The position numbers and the translations under genes were made by a program. Under the pieces are notes generated by a model, which was not told where the DNA came from, searched no databases, and was given only the letters and a program-made list of their open reading frames with translations. 64,000 bases of DNA, taken from Micromonospora saelicesensis (GTDB lineage Bacteria; Actinomycetota; Actinomycetes; Mycobacteriales; Micromonosporaceae). The stretch spans positions 744,001 to 808,000 of the forward strand of contig NZ_FMCR01000001.1 in NCBI RefSeq assembly GCF_900091575.1, read 5' to 3'. This document shows positions 46,056 through 55,028 of this stretch, in pieces. Positions within the stretch are counted from its first letter, which is position 1; each line of letters starts with the position of its first letter.

Positions 46056-46622
46056 TCACGAGGTCGTCATCGAGGTCGGTTGGTTGGCCATCAGCTTGGG
46101 CAACTGGTCGAGCAGCTCGTCGTGCCAGGCGAGCTCGGTACGGAGTCGGAGCTCGGTATGACGGAAGGTCGTCCACTCCAGACCGCGGATGTGCGGTGCC
46201 GCCAGCTCTCGGAGCGCGAGCCACGAGTCGAGCTGCTCGGCGAGGGCCTTCCGGCGCGCCACGATGATCGCGCGCAGCGCGTCCTCTCCGAGGTCGATCA
46301 CGTTCTGCAGGGCCAGGTCGACCGGGTCGTGACGGAGCTTGGTGTCGCGCAACGCCTCGTCGCGGTGGCCGATCAGCTCCGCCGCGCCGGCCGAGGTGAG
46401 CGCGTAGATCGTGCGGGCGGGCCGGTTGCCCTCCTGCTCGGTCCGGACCGCCTCGATGACGCCCTCGACCTGCATTCGGTGCAGCGCGCCGTAGAGCGAC
46501 CCCGGCTTGACGTCGCTCCACAGCTCGGTACGGTCGACCTGGGCCGCCCGGCGGATCTGGTGCCCATGCATGGGGCCCCCGCGCGCGAGCGCTCCGAGTA
46601 CGAACAGGCGAGTGCTATTCAC
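46056..46622 (-). CDS. PadR-family transcriptional regulator
   Basis: A 188-aa repressor. The winged helix is LFVLGALARGGPMHGHQIRRAAQVDRTELWSDVKPGSLYGALHRMQVEGVIEAVRTEQEGNRPARTIYALTSAG (in segments), with the PadR signature PGSLYGALHRME-like. The C-terminal half is helical for dimerisation. A GTG at 46622 (NSTRLFVLG) is the best start. PadR proteins commonly respond to aromatic compounds and repress efflux genes; the neighbouring DHA2 pump is the natural target, so the cluster product may be the inducer. Confidence 0.9.
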   Translation of the reverse strand: MNSTRLFVLGALARGGPMHGHQIRRAAQVDRTELWSDVKPGSLYGALHRMQVEGVIEAVRTEQEGNRPARTIYALTSAGAAELIGHRDEALRDTKLRHDPVDLALQNVIDLGEDALRAIIVARRKALAEQLDSWLALRELAAPHIRGLEWTTFRHTELRLRTELAWHDELLDQLPKLMANQPTSMTTS

Positions 46623-46687
46623 GGCATTAGTCCAACACGAGTGCCCGTTTGCGGGCAAGTTACCCAGAGCAATCCTTGAGCGGCCTG

Positions 46688-47365
46688 CTATCCGTGAAAC
46701 GTCGGGTCGACGCAGAGCCTCGGCAGGACGATCAGGGAGGCCGCGATGGCCCTGTTGACCGCGTCGATCCGGGACACCGCACCGAGTTTGGCGAAGATGT
46801 TGCGCAGGTGGCGCTTGACCGTCGCCTCCGACAGGCAGAGCCGACCGGCGATCTGAGCGTTGCTCATCGCCTGACCGACCAACTGCAGGACCTCGCGCTC
46901 ACGGTCCGACAGCGTGCTGTGCACCGGCCCCTGCACCTGGGTCAGGCTCTCCCGCGAGACTGCCAGCATCACCGGCGCGTCATCGGCGCGGGCGCTGCGG
47001 ATCGCCGCCACCAACTCCTGGCGCGTCGAGTTCTTCAGCAGGTAGCCGCAGATGCCAAGGGTCAGCAACTCACGCAACAGCGTCGGGCCGTCGAACATGC
47101 TGAGGATGATGACCCGGCTCGCCGGCGCGACGTCACGGATCCGACGGACCGTGGTGGTCACCCCGTCGCCGGGGATCTGCACGTCGAGCAGCACGATGTC
47201 GGGCTGGCGGATTCGGATCTCGTTGATAGCGGCGCCGCTGTCGCCGGCCTCGCCGACGACCACGAGGTCGCGCTGGGCGTCGAGGATCTCCCGGAGGCCG
47301 TCCCGCACCACGACGTGGTCGTCGACCAGCACGATGCGGGTCGGCTCGATCATCGTGACGGTCAC
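46688..47365 (-). CDS. LuxR-family response regulator
   Basis: A 225-aa NarL-type regulator. Receiver: [18 protein letters not shown], with phospho-acceptor Asp61 in [12 protein letters not shown]. Output: [25 protein letters not shown] and [33 protein letters not shown]. It overlaps the kinase gene by 4 bases. The C-terminal region is almost the same as in the orphan regulator at 35376, and the receivers also share IPGD and RRIRxV-type features, so they may read the same DNA site or be driven by the same kinase. Confidence 0.93.
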   Translation of the reverse strand: MTVTMIEPTRIVLVDDHVVVRDGLREILDAQRDLVVVGEAGDSGAAINEIRIRQPDIVLLDVQIPGDGVTTTVRRIRDVAPASRVIILSMFDGPTLLRELLTLGICGYLLKNSTRQELVAAIRSARADDAPVMLAVSRESLTQVQGPVHSTLSDREREVLQLVGQAMSNAQIAGRLCLSEATVKRHLRNIFAKLGAVSRIDAVNRAIAASLIVLPRLCVDPTFHG

Positions 47366-48438
47366 CGGTCAGCCCCCGCCCCGACGGCGAGCAGCGGCAC
47401 GACGAGCTCGACCGAAGCGCCCTGGTGGCCCGCCGCACGCACCGCGAGGCGACCGCCGACGACGGCCGCGCGCTCAGCCATCGCGCGCAGGCCGGAGCCG
47501 TCGCGCACCGTCGCGAGGTCGAAGCCCACCCCGTCGTCGACGACGGTCGCCCGCAGCTCGTGCGGGGTGATGTCGATGACCGCGTGGATCACCCGAGCGC
47601 CGGCGTGGGCCACCGCGTTGCGCAGCGCCTCGCGGACGACCAGGAACACCTCGTCGAGCACCTCGGGCGGCACCCACGACTCGTCGCCGTTGATCTCGGT
47701 GTGCAGACGTGTCTCGCCCGTCTCGACCGTCGACAGGAAGTTGGCCAGCGCCTCGTCGAGTGACCCGAGCGGCTGAGAGAGCCGAAGGTCGGCGATGAGC
47801 ACACGCAGATAGCCGACCGCGTCGTGGAGCGACTCCCGGGCGATGACCACCCGGCGGTCCACATCGTCGTGGCGTCGTTCCTGGGCGAGCTCGTGGGCCT
47901 CCAGGTTGCGGTACGCCGCGCTGAGGCTGTGGCCCAGCCGGTCGTGCAGCTCGCGCGCGATCAGTGAACGCTCGGCGATCTGCGCCTGGTGGACCTCGTT
48001 CATCAGGCCGGCGGCATAGCGCGAACTCGCGTCGACCAGCCGGGTCAGTGTCGTACGGGTGAGCGCGTCGGCGACCAGCGCCAGGATCGCGCCCTGGTCG
48101 GGCTGGCCGACCAACTGCTCCAGCGCGTCGGCCAACACGATGTCGGCCAGCGCGACGACCGCGCGAAAGCACTCGCGTGGGTGAAGCTCGACGTCCTCAG
48201 TGGACACTGCCGGCGGCGGTGCCGACAGCGGGTCGGTCGCCGTACGGCGAATCTCGGCCATCGTCTCCCGGAGCAGGACATCGGCCTGCGCGGTGTAGCT
48301 GTCGATCAGGTCAGCAGCCCCTTCGAAATCGTCACTCGCAGCGGCAAGACGCTGACGGTAGGCGGCAAGAATCGGTTGATGCCTGCGTTCGAGAACCTCG
48401 GCAGCGGTCCTCCGCAGCGCATCGTTTCCAACAACCAT
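47362..48438 (-). CDS. Soluble histidine kinase (HisKA_3 type)
   Basis: A 358-aa kinase without predicted transmembrane helices. The first about 180 residues are a helical sensory region ([35 protein letters not shown]) of unknown ligand. The phosphoacceptor motif is [25 protein letters not shown], and the ATPase domain has [19 protein letters not shown] and [31 protein letters not shown]. The ATG at 48438 was chosen because upstream in-frame codons give a low-complexity leader. A cytosolic kinase suggests an internal signal such as a pathway intermediate or redox state; that is inference. Confidence 0.88.
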   Translation of the reverse strand: MVVGNDALRRTAAEVLERRHQPILAAYRQRLAAASDDFEGAADLIDSYTAQADVLLRETMAEIRRTATDPLSAPPPAVSTEDVELHPRECFRAVVALADIVLADALEQLVGQPDQGAILALVADALTRTTLTRLVDASSRYAAGLMNEVHQAQIAERSLIARELHDRLGHSLSAAYRNLEAHELAQERRHDDVDRRVVIARESLHDAVGYLRVLIADLRLSQPLGSLDEALANFLSTVETGETRLHTEINGDESWVPPEVLDEVFLVVREALRNAVAHAGARVIHAVIDITPHELRATVVDDGVGFDLATVRDGSGLRAMAERAAVVGGRLAVRAAGHQGASVELVVPLLAVGAGADR

Positions 48439-48770
48439 TGCGGATCCCCCGGTGTGTGCCCTATTGCTCCCCAGGTGCGGGCACGAACGGCTCTCCCCAG
48501 CGCCGCTGCCCGCCGTGTCGCCGACTCCCCCCGTCGTGGGCGACAAAGCACTCAGATCGGATCGGCCTTCTATGAGTTGTCACGGCCGACTACTCGCACG
48601 AGTCTACGGTCTCACCGCTCGTCGTTGGAAGCATCGAAGCTTAGCTTTTGGTAGTCACACCAAAACTTAAGGTGAAATCCACATTTGGCCGCGACCAGTT
48701 TTCGACGGCGCGTCGAGGGACCTCCCTGACAGTTCACCCGAGACCTCGACCACCAGGAGTGGAGCGACCA
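48439..48770. promoter_or_regulatory. Divergent control region with TTTTGGT-N6-ACCAAAA dyad
   Basis: This 332-base region separates the leftward two-component genes from the rightward multicopper oxidase. At 48646-48665 there is a perfect 7-bp inverted repeat, TTTTGGT and ACCAAAA with a 6-base spacer, strikingly AT-rich for this genome. It lies about 105 bases before the oxidase start. It is a candidate binding site for the adjacent LuxR-type regulator. Confidence 0.5.
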
Positions 48771-50234
48771 ATGGTGAGCAGACGCAACGTCATGAAGGCC
48801 GGTGCCACCGCGGGAGCAGCCGCGCTGGTCACGACCACCGCGGCGGCAGCGGCCCGCGGTTCCACCCCGTCCGCGACGCCGGCGCACGGCACCCACACCG
48901 GCCACGGGAAGACGGCACACGTCGCGGCCGTCACCGCCCCGTTCGCTGTCCGGATGCCGATACCGCCGGTGCAACAGCCCATCGCTTCGGTAGCCAACAC
49001 CGACTTCTACGTCGTTTCCACCCGTAAGGCTCGCGTGGAGATCCTGCCCGGGACGCGTACCGAAGTGTTGACCTACGACGGGCTGTTTCCCGGCCCGACG
49101 TTCCGGGTCAAGACGGGCCGGCTCGCGGTCATTGCCCACAGCAACCACCTCGACATGCCGACCGCGGTGCACGTGCACGGAGGCCACACGCCGTCGAGCA
49201 GCGACGGCTTCCCGACCGACGTGCTGGACCCGGGGAAGAGCCGGATCTACAGCTATCCCAACAAGCAGCGGGCAGCCACGCTCTGGTACCACGACCATGC
49301 CCATCACATGGAGGCCGAGCACGTGTTCCGCGGGCTCGCCGGCTTCTTTCTGATCGACGATCCAGCCCAGGCCGAACTTCGATTGCCCACCGGCAACCAC
49401 GACATCCCGATCATGTTGCGCGACGCGCGGTTCGCCGACGACGCGAGCCTGATCTTCGAACACGACGACTTCCAGTTCCGCAACACGATCCTCGTCAACG
49501 GCAAGCCGCAGCCCTACTTCCCGGTGGCCGCCCGCAAGTACCGGCTGCGCTTCGTCAACGCGTCCAACCTCCGCACGTTCACCCTGCGGCTCGGCAACGA
49601 CGCCGAGGTCGCCCAGATCGCGAGTGACGGCGGGCTGCTCGCCGGGCCGACGCCGATCCGCTCGTGGAGCCTGACGCCCGGCGAGCGGGTCGAGATCGTC
49701 GTCGACTTCGGCGCGTTCCCGGTCGGCAGCCAGGTCTTCCTCGACGACGCGGTGGCCGGGCCGGTGCTGCGCTTCGACGTCAACCGGGCCGCCGCCGACA
49801 CCAGCCGGGTGCCCGACCGGCTCAGCACCATCCCCGCGCTGCCGGCAGCCACGAAGGAGCGGGCGTTCACGCTCAACTTCAACCCGTCGACCGGCCAGTT
49901 CCTCATCAACGGGCAGCAGTTCGATGCGGAACGGGTCGACACCGAGATCAAACGCAACACGACAGAGGTGTGGACGGTGACGAACGGCGACACGCTCTTC
50001 GGCATCCCGCACAACTTCCACCCCCACCTGGTCCAGTTCCGGGTGCTGGCCCGCAACGGTCAGCCGCCGGCGCCGGGCGAGGCCGGGGTGAAGGACACCA
50101 TCTCGGTGGGGCCGGGCGAGACGGTCCGACTCCAGGCGACATTCGGGCCGTATCTTGGCCGATATGTCTACCATTGCCACATGATCGACCATTCCGCGAG
50201 TGGGATGATGGCACAGATGAAGATCGTTCCCTGA
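48771..50234 (+). CDS. Tat-exported multicopper oxidase
   Basis: A 487-aa three-domain multicopper oxidase of the bilirubin oxidase/CotA/phenoxazinone synthase type. The Tat signal is VSRRNVMKAGATAGAAALVTTT. Copper motifs are VHVHGGHT, LWYHDHAHHME, FGIPHNFHPHLVQF and VYHCHMIDHSASGMMAQM, so all copper centres appear present. The ATG at 48771 has AGGAGTGGAG upstream. Enzymes of this group oxidise phenols and aminophenols with O2 and can couple aromatic radicals. It is followed after 19 bases by an SRPBCC gene. In the context of an aromatic polyketide cluster, oxidative coupling or quinone formation outside the membrane is possible. Confidence 0.92.
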   Translation: MVSRRNVMKAGATAGAAALVTTTAAAAARGSTPSATPAHGTHTGHGKTAHVAAVTAPFAVRMPIPPVQQPIASVANTDFYVVSTRKARVEILPGTRTEVLTYDGLFPGPTFRVKTGRLAVIAHSNHLDMPTAVHVHGGHTPSSSDGFPTDVLDPGKSRIYSYPNKQRAATLWYHDHAHHMEAEHVFRGLAGFFLIDDPAQAELRLPTGNHDIPIMLRDARFADDASLIFEHDDFQFRNTILVNGKPQPYFPVAARKYRLRFVNASNLRTFTLRLGNDAEVAQIASDGGLLAGPTPIRSWSLTPGERVEIVVDFGAFPVGSQVFLDDAVAGPVLRFDVNRAAADTSRVPDRLSTIPALPAATKERAFTLNFNPSTGQFLINGQQFDAERVDTEIKRNTTEVWTVTNGDTLFGIPHNFHPHLVQFRVLARNGQPPAPGEAGVKDTISVGPGETVRLQATFGPYLGRYVYHCHMIDHSASGMMAQMKIVP

Positions 50235-50253
50235 CCCCTGAGAAAGGTTTCTT

Positions 50254-50688
50254 GTGCCCTCGGCAGAGAAGACTGTGCAGATCGGACGGACTCCTGAGGT
50301 CGTCTTCGCCTTTCTCGCCCGTGGCGAGAACGACGCGCGCTGGCGTCCCAACGTGCTCGACGTCGCGCGCGTCTCCGGCGAGGGGGTCGGCGCTCGCTAC
50401 AAACAGGGGCTCAAGGGCCCCGGTGGGAGCCGCATCCCGGCCGACTACGAGGTGACCGGGTTCGAGCCGGGTCGACGTCTGGCGTTCCAGGCAACCGGCA
50501 GCGTGGTACGTACCCAGGGCGAATACACGCTCACCCCGGCCGACGGCGGCGGGACCCGACTCACGCTGAAGCTGGCGTGGCAGCCGAGCGGGCTGTCGCG
50601 CTTCCTCGGCCCGGTCGTCGGCAAGACGTTCGAGGAGGAGATCGCCGCCCTCGACACCCTTCGCGACCTGCTGGAGAGCGAAGCCTGA
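50254..50688 (+). CDS. SRPBCC-family protein
   Basis: A 144-aa START/Bet v1-like protein starting at a GTG. It opens VQIGRTPEVVFAFLARGENDARWRP, typical of the polyketide_cyc/ligand-binding SRPBCC group, with a central YEVTGFEPGRRLAFQATG and a final amphipathic helix. It is not close to the TcmN-type aromatases (no matching WVSxRVPD or MRWVQEF motifs), so it is probably a small-molecule binding protein and not a ring-forming cyclase. It forms a short operon with the multicopper oxidase. Confidence 0.8.
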   Translation: MPSAEKTVQIGRTPEVVFAFLARGENDARWRPNVLDVARVSGEGVGARYKQGLKGPGGSRIPADYEVTGFEPGRRLAFQATGSVVRTQGEYTLTPADGGGTRLTLKLAWQPSGLSRFLGPVVGKTFEEEIAALDTLRDLLESEA

Positions 50689-50743
50689 GCGCAGCGTGCA
50701 GCCGGTGGCGCCGGCGGCAACCGCCGCCAGTGGTGTCACCCGC

Positions 50744-50771
50744 GGGCCCGGAGCCAGTTGGCTCCGGGCCC
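50744..50771. terminator. Hairpin between SRPBCC and esterase genes
   Basis: Stem of 12-13 bp (GGGCCCGGAGCC / GGCTCCGGGCCC) with a very short loop, between converging genes. Confidence 0.75.
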
Positions 50772-50785
50772 TCACCCTGCCCCGG

Positions 50786-52075
50786 TCAGGGGCTGGTGCA
50801 GGTGACGTTGCTGGGTGCGGTGGCACCGTTGCCCGTGGCGGTGAACCCGAAGGTGGTTGAGGCGCTCGGGCCAACTGTGCCGTTGTAGGCGGCGTTCCTG
50901 ACGGTGACGCTGCCGGTGGTGCCCGTGTTGGTGCCGCTCCAGAGGCTGCTGATGGCCTGGCCACTGGCCAGGGTCAGGCCCACCGTCCAGCCGTTCAGGG
51001 GCGCGGTGGAGTTGTTGGCCACTGTCACCTCAGCCTGGAAGCCGCCGGGCCAGGTGTTGATGGTCCGGTAGGTGGCGGCGCAGGTGCCGGGCTCCCCGGT
51101 CGGCGGCGGGGTGGTCGGCGGCGGGTCGGTGGGCGGCGGGTCGGTCGGCGGTGGGGTCGTCGGCGGCGTGGTCGACTCGAACTGGCTGAAGAACCGCCAG
51201 ATCTCAGCCGAGGTCCAGGTCCGCGAGTCGTTGGGGCTGCCCGACCCGTCCACCGGACTGGGGGTGTGGTCCCCGTCGAACGCCGCCCACTGCACCGGGT
51301 AGCCGGCCCGGCAACCCGAGTAGGCGGTGGTGATGTGGGTCAGACTGCCCCGGCTCGGCTCACGCGGGCTCTGCGCGGTGCAGCCGTTGTTTCGCACGAA
51401 CGTGTCGCGCAGTTGCCGACCCTGGGAAATGTTCAGCACGCTGTCGTAGATGCCGTGGATGCCGAAGTAGGCGACCGGCTGCGTGCCCCCGTTGCATCCG
51501 CTGAGGTTGGCACCGGATATGACGGTGACCGCGCGGATGACAGTGGGCCGGGCACAGGCCACCGCGTAGCTCATCGCCCCGCCGTAGCTCCAGCCCAGGG
51601 CGAAGCGCTGGGTGGTGTCGACGCACAGGTCGTTCTCGATCTGCCGGGAGATGTCGTCGAAGAGGGTCAGGTCCCGACCGTTGGTGTTGGCCCAGCCGGC
51701 GTTGAGACCCTGCGGAGCAACGAAGATCGTGCTGTTGTTCGACAGCGGCTGGAGCCCGTAGTAACCGGCCGAGGTGACGTTGTTGGCCGAGCCGTTCAAC
51801 CAGTGGAAGCCGAAAATCAGCCGGTAGGGGCGGTTCCGGTCGTACCCGTCCGGGATCCGCAGGTTGTACGTACGACTCTGTCCGCTGCTCTGAATCGTCC
51901 GCGTCCCGCTGGCGAGTGTGGGGGCCTTGCCGCAGCCGGCGGTCGCCGCGAGGGTGCCGTTGGTGGCGGCCACCGCCGTCGCACCGAAGCCGCCGCTCAA
52001 CGCGCCGCCGGTGGTGGCCGCGAGGAGAAGCGCCGCGGCCGCGATGGATGGGAGGAAGAACCTATGTCTGAGCAT
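50786..52075 (-). CDS. Secreted CE1-like esterase (feruloyl/acetylxylan or PHB depolymerase type) with CBM2
   Basis: A 429-aa secreted hydrolase. The signal peptide is RHRFFLPSIAAAALLLAATTGGA. The alpha/beta-hydrolase domain starts SRTYNLRIPDGYDRNRPYRLIFGFHW and has the nucleophile elbow ALGWSYGGAMSYAVACARP (G-x-S-x-G), with FGIHGIYD and FDGDHTP as the probable Asp and His regions. This is the feruloyl esterase/polyhydroxybutyrate depolymerase branch of CE1. A Pro/Thr/Asp linker and a C-terminal CBM2 (CAATYRTINTWPGGFQAEVTV) follow. The CBM favours a plant-cell-wall substrate. The ATG at 52075 has AAGGAG upstream. Confidence 0.88.
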   Translation of the reverse strand: MLRHRFFLPSIAAAALLLAATTGGALSGGFGATAVAATNGTLAATAGCGKAPTLASGTRTIQSSGQSRTYNLRIPDGYDRNRPYRLIFGFHWLNGSANNVTSAGYYGLQPLSNNSTIFVAPQGLNAGWANTNGRDLTLFDDISRQIENDLCVDTTQRFALGWSYGGAMSYAVACARPTVIRAVTVISGANLSGCNGGTQPVAYFGIHGIYDSVLNISQGRQLRDTFVRNNGCTAQSPREPSRGSLTHITTAYSGCRAGYPVQWAAFDGDHTPSPVDGSGSPNDSRTWTSAEIWRFFSQFESTTPPTTPPPTDPPPTDPPPTTPPPTGEPGTCAATYRTINTWPGGFQAEVTVANNSTAPLNGWTVGLTLASGQAISSLWSGTNTGTTGSVTVRNAAYNGTVGPSASTTFGFTATGNGATAPSNVTCTSP

Positions 52076-52247
52076 TGCTTGGGCTCCTTGCCGTTCGACG
52101 ACCAACCTTGGTCGCCTGGCATCGACGGGGGCCCGGACTGGTCACCGAACGGGAAGGCGGCGGGAGGGGGCGGGCCCCTCGGCGCGTCTTCGCCGGCTGG
52201 CTCGGGTGACCGGGAGCGTGCCCTTCACTCCCGGGGGAAAGATAGCA

Positions 52248-52261
52248 TGTTATCGATAACA
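52248..52261. promoter_or_regulatory. 14-bp perfect palindrome, probable LacI-type operator
   Basis: TGTTATCGATAACA is an exact palindrome with the central CG typical of LacI-family operators. It lies upstream of the esterase gene (about 170 bases from its start) and about 25 bases beyond the decarboxylase stop. Its placement fits control of the esterase and not of the siderophore operon. Confidence 0.55.
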
Positions 52262-52287
52262 CGCCGAGCCGATCGAGCCTCTCGGGC

Positions 52288-53433
52288 TCACGTCCCGAGC
52301 GGTCGGGCCGCCCACTCGGCGGCCACTTTGCGCAGGTCACCGGTGCGAAAATGCGGGGGCTCGTGCAGCAGGAAGTCACGGTGGCTGATGTTCCAGGCGT
52401 ACGCCCCGGCCATGGCGAAGGCCAGCACGTCACCCACGCCGATCGGCCCCGCGGTGGCCGACCGGGACAGCACGTCCTTCGGGGTGCAGAGTTGCCCGAC
52501 CACGGTGACCGGCCCGCCGTCGGTGCGGGGGCCGCCGGCACCGTGTCGCTGGTGCACGGTGAACGGCTGCGCGTGCCCCTTCGCCGCGGGAGTCCGCAGG
52601 TGGTGCGTCCCACCGGCCACCACCACGAACCACTCGCCGTAGGAGCGCTTCACGTCGACGACCTCGGTGAGGTACGCACCGCAGTAGGCGGTGACCGACC
52701 GGCCCGGCTCGATGCGCAGCCGCACGCCCGGGTGCCTGTCGAGGACGTCCGCCAGGGCCTGGCCGTAGCCCTCCCAGTCGAACCGCGCGTCCGGGTCGGT
52801 GTAGTCGACGGTCATGCCGCCGCCGACGTCGACCTCGGCCGCGTCGACCTCGACCGCGGCCCAGCCGACCACGGCGGCGGCGACCGTCGCGGCGAGCGGT
52901 GCGTCCAGTCCGCTGGCCAGGTGGGCGTGGATTCCGCGTACGTCGATGCCGGCCGGCGGGCGGCGGGCGCACGCGACAGCGTCGGCCGGATCCATGCCGA
53001 ACGGGCTGGGTCCACCGCCCATGACCAGGCTCGCGCCCGGCGCGTCGACCGGCAGGTTCACCCGCAGCAGCACCTGGGCCGACCGGCCCGCCGCGGTGGC
53101 CAGCGCACCGAGTCGCGCCAGCTCGCTGGGTGACTCGACGTGGATGCGGTGCACCCCGGCGGCGAGAGCTGCGGCGAGGTCCGCGTCGGTCTTGCCCGGC
53201 CCGGCGTACGCCGCCGGCGCCCGCCCCGGCAGCACCTCGGCCAGCCTGCGCAGCTCACCCCGGCTGGCGGCCTCGAACCCGTCGACGATCGGGGCGAGGG
53301 TGCGCAGCACACCGGCATCCGGGTTCGCCTTGACCGCGTACAGCAGCTCGACCGGCTGGGGCAGCGCCGCCCGGATGGCTCGAGCCTGCCCGGCCAGCGC
53401 GTCGAGGTCGTGGACGTAGACCGGTCGGGTCAT
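52288..53433 (-). CDS. PLP-dependent decarboxylase of the siderophore locus (SbnH-like, fold type III)
   Basis: A 381-aa alanine-racemase-fold decarboxylase of the Orn/DAP/Arg decarboxylase 2 family. It begins RPVYVHDLDALAGQARAIRAAL, with the PLP Lys35 in ELLYAVKANPDAG, EVDVGGGMTVDY for phosphate binding and RIEPGRSVTAYCGAY. The catalytic Cys-containing loop is in QLCTPKDVLSRS. It overlaps the upstream NIS synthetase by 4 bases. In staphyloferrin B synthesis SbnH, of the same family, decarboxylates a citryl-amino acid intermediate between condensation steps; here the same role or supply of a diamine is likely. Confidence 0.88.
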   Translation of the reverse strand: MTRPVYVHDLDALAGQARAIRAALPQPVELLYAVKANPDAGVLRTLAPIVDGFEAASRGELRRLAEVLPGRAPAAYAGPGKTDADLAAALAAGVHRIHVESPSELARLGALATAAGRSAQVLLRVNLPVDAPGASLVMGGGPSPFGMDPADAVACARRPPAGIDVRGIHAHLASGLDAPLAATVAAAVVGWAAVEVDAAEVDVGGGMTVDYTDPDARFDWEGYGQALADVLDRHPGVRLRIEPGRSVTAYCGAYLTEVVDVKRSYGEWFVVVAGGTHHLRTPAAKGHAQPFTVHQRHGAGGPRTDGGPVTVVGQLCTPKDVLSRSATAGPIGVGDVLAFAMAGAYAWNISHRDFLLHEPPHFRTGDLRKVAAEWAARPLGT

Positions 53434-55028
53434 CGTGGCCCACCCATCGGGTTCGGCACCGGCACGAACGGTGCGGACCGGTCGGCGTCGCGCCGCCACC
53501 GGACCAGCAGGTTCGCCTTGGCCAGCAGCGGCTCCCCGGTCAGCAGCGCGCGCAGCTCCGCCGGCTCACCGAGGTCGGCGGCCACCGCCTCGACGACGGC
53601 GCGCAACTCCTGCCACAGCCGCCGTTCGATTCCCGGCCGCGCGTCGGCGAGGGCCCCGCTGATCCCACCGAGGTGGTTGACGAACAGGCAGTAGACGATC
53701 CGGCGGTGGGCGGCCCGGGGACCGTAGCGGACCTGCGCCGGGACGCCGTCCGGCCAGGTGCCCCACCGATCGGCGTCCAGCTTCACCCCCTCCAGGTCGC
53801 GCAGCAGCATGCGTACCGGACGGTGATCCCGGTCGAGCACGACGACCACGTTCTGCAGGTGCGCCTCGTGCACGACGCCGTGGCTGAGCCAGCTGCGCAG
53901 CACCGCCGGCACCAGCAGACCGACGTACGCGCGCCACCAGGCCACCGGATCCGGTGTCACCAGCGGCGTTGCGGCCAGCGCCGCCGCCAGCACCGGAGTG
54001 TCGCCGGGACGCAGGTGCGGGCGCAGACCGTCGCGCAGGATCGTTCCGTACGCCTCATCCGGGCCGGGGACGTCGACAGTGCGGTAGGCGGGCTCGGCGA
54101 GCAGCCCCACCCCGTCCGGCAGCGGCACCCGGGCCAGCAGGTCGGTCAGCGCCACCGCGCCGGTGAGTTCGTAGCGGGCGTTCTTGCGCAGGCAGTTGGT
54201 GATCCGTACGTGCAGGCTGGTCTTCACGAACAGGTCGGCCTCGGGGGCGTAGAGGGTACGGACGCTCGCCGTGGGTCGTACCGGCACACCGGCCGCCCCC
54301 AGATCGCGCAGCCGTGGGTGGGTGGGCGGGATCAGCGACAGCTGCCAGGGGTGCACCGGCAGGACGCGGTGCCCGCGCGGGGGCCGTGGCGGGTCGAGCG
54401 CGGCCACCAGCGGATCGAACGGCCCGGCGTCGGCGATCAGGTCGTCCGGTACGGCCAGCCAGTGCAGCCGGAACGCGGTGCGCAGCTCGGGCGCGTACGC
54501 CCGCCAACTGTCCGGGTCACCGCTGCGCCACTTCGGGGTGGGGTGGTGTGGGTGCCCGAAGACCAGCGACTGCTCGGAGTCGACGTACGCGTCGATGGCG
54601 GGCTCACCGGTGGGGGTCGGATCCTCGGCCGGTCGGTCGGCCAGCAGCCGCGCCACTGTGTCCCGGCTGGCCCGGACCTGCTGGGCGAACTCGTCGTTGT
54701 CCAGGCCGGTACGGCTGGTGAGTTCCGCCGCGACCAGGGCCGCCAACCCGTCCGCGTCGAGGTCTTCCCACCGTCCGCCGGTGGTCCCGCGTTGGACCGG
54801 GCCGGTGTAGCGGTGCGCGCCGAGCGGCGAGGCTCGCGCGACCTCGCAGCGCACCGTGACGTCGAGGTGCCGCAGCAGCAGCCGTACGGCGCCGTCGACC
54901 ACTGTCGGCGTGCCGTCCGGCGGGGCCAGTTCGCGCAGCAGGCAGCCGAAGACGGCGTGGGCGGCGGCCAGGTCGGCGCGCTGACCGGTGCCGGTGGCCG
55001 GCCGGGAGCGCAACTGCGCGCTCGTCAT
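53430..55028 (-). CDS. NRPS-independent siderophore (NIS) synthetase, IucA/IucC family (second)
   Basis: A 532-aa NIS synthetase. The ATP-binding loop is FGHPHHPTPKWRSGD, followed by HPWQLSLIPPTHPRL, the conserved VRPTASVRTLY and KTSLHVRITNCLRKN that contact substrate and ATP, and EAHLQNVVVVLDRDH with RDLEGVKLD. A FhuF-like C-terminal part is present. It adenylates a citrate carboxylate and condenses it with an amine or alcohol. All motifs are intact. Overlaps of 4 bases on both sides show a compact operon. Confidence 0.92.
   Translation of the reverse strand: MTSAQLRSRPATGTGQRADLAAAHAVFGCLLRELAPPDGTPTVVDGAVRLLLRHLDVTVRCEVARASPLGAHRYTGPVQRGTTGGRWEDLDADGLAALVAAELTSRTGLDNDEFAQQVRASRDTVARLLADRPAEDPTPTGEPAIDAYVDSEQSLVFGHPHHPTPKWRSGDPDSWRAYAPELRTAFRLHWLAVPDDLIADAGPFDPLVAALDPPRPPRGHRVLPVHPWQLSLIPPTHPRLRDLGAAGVPVRPTASVRTLYAPEADLFVKTSLHVRITNCLRKNARYELTGAVALTDLLARVPLPDGVGLLAEPAYRTVDVPGPDEAYGTILRDGLRPHLRPGDTPVLAAALAATPLVTPDPVAWWRAYVGLLVPAVLRSWLSHGVVHEAHLQNVVVVLDRDHRPVRMLLRDLEGVKLDADRWGTWPDGVPAQVRYGPRAAHRRIVYCLFVNHLGGISGALADARPGIERRLWQELRAVVEAVAADLGEPAELRALLTGEPLLAKANLLVRWRRDADRSAPFVPVPNPMGGPR

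Noticed and set aside
50254..50688. Second aromatase/cyclase of the polyketide pathway
   Set aside because: It has the SRPBCC fold but none of the residues shared by TcmN/WhiE/ZhuI-type aromatases; kept only as a generic SRPBCC protein.
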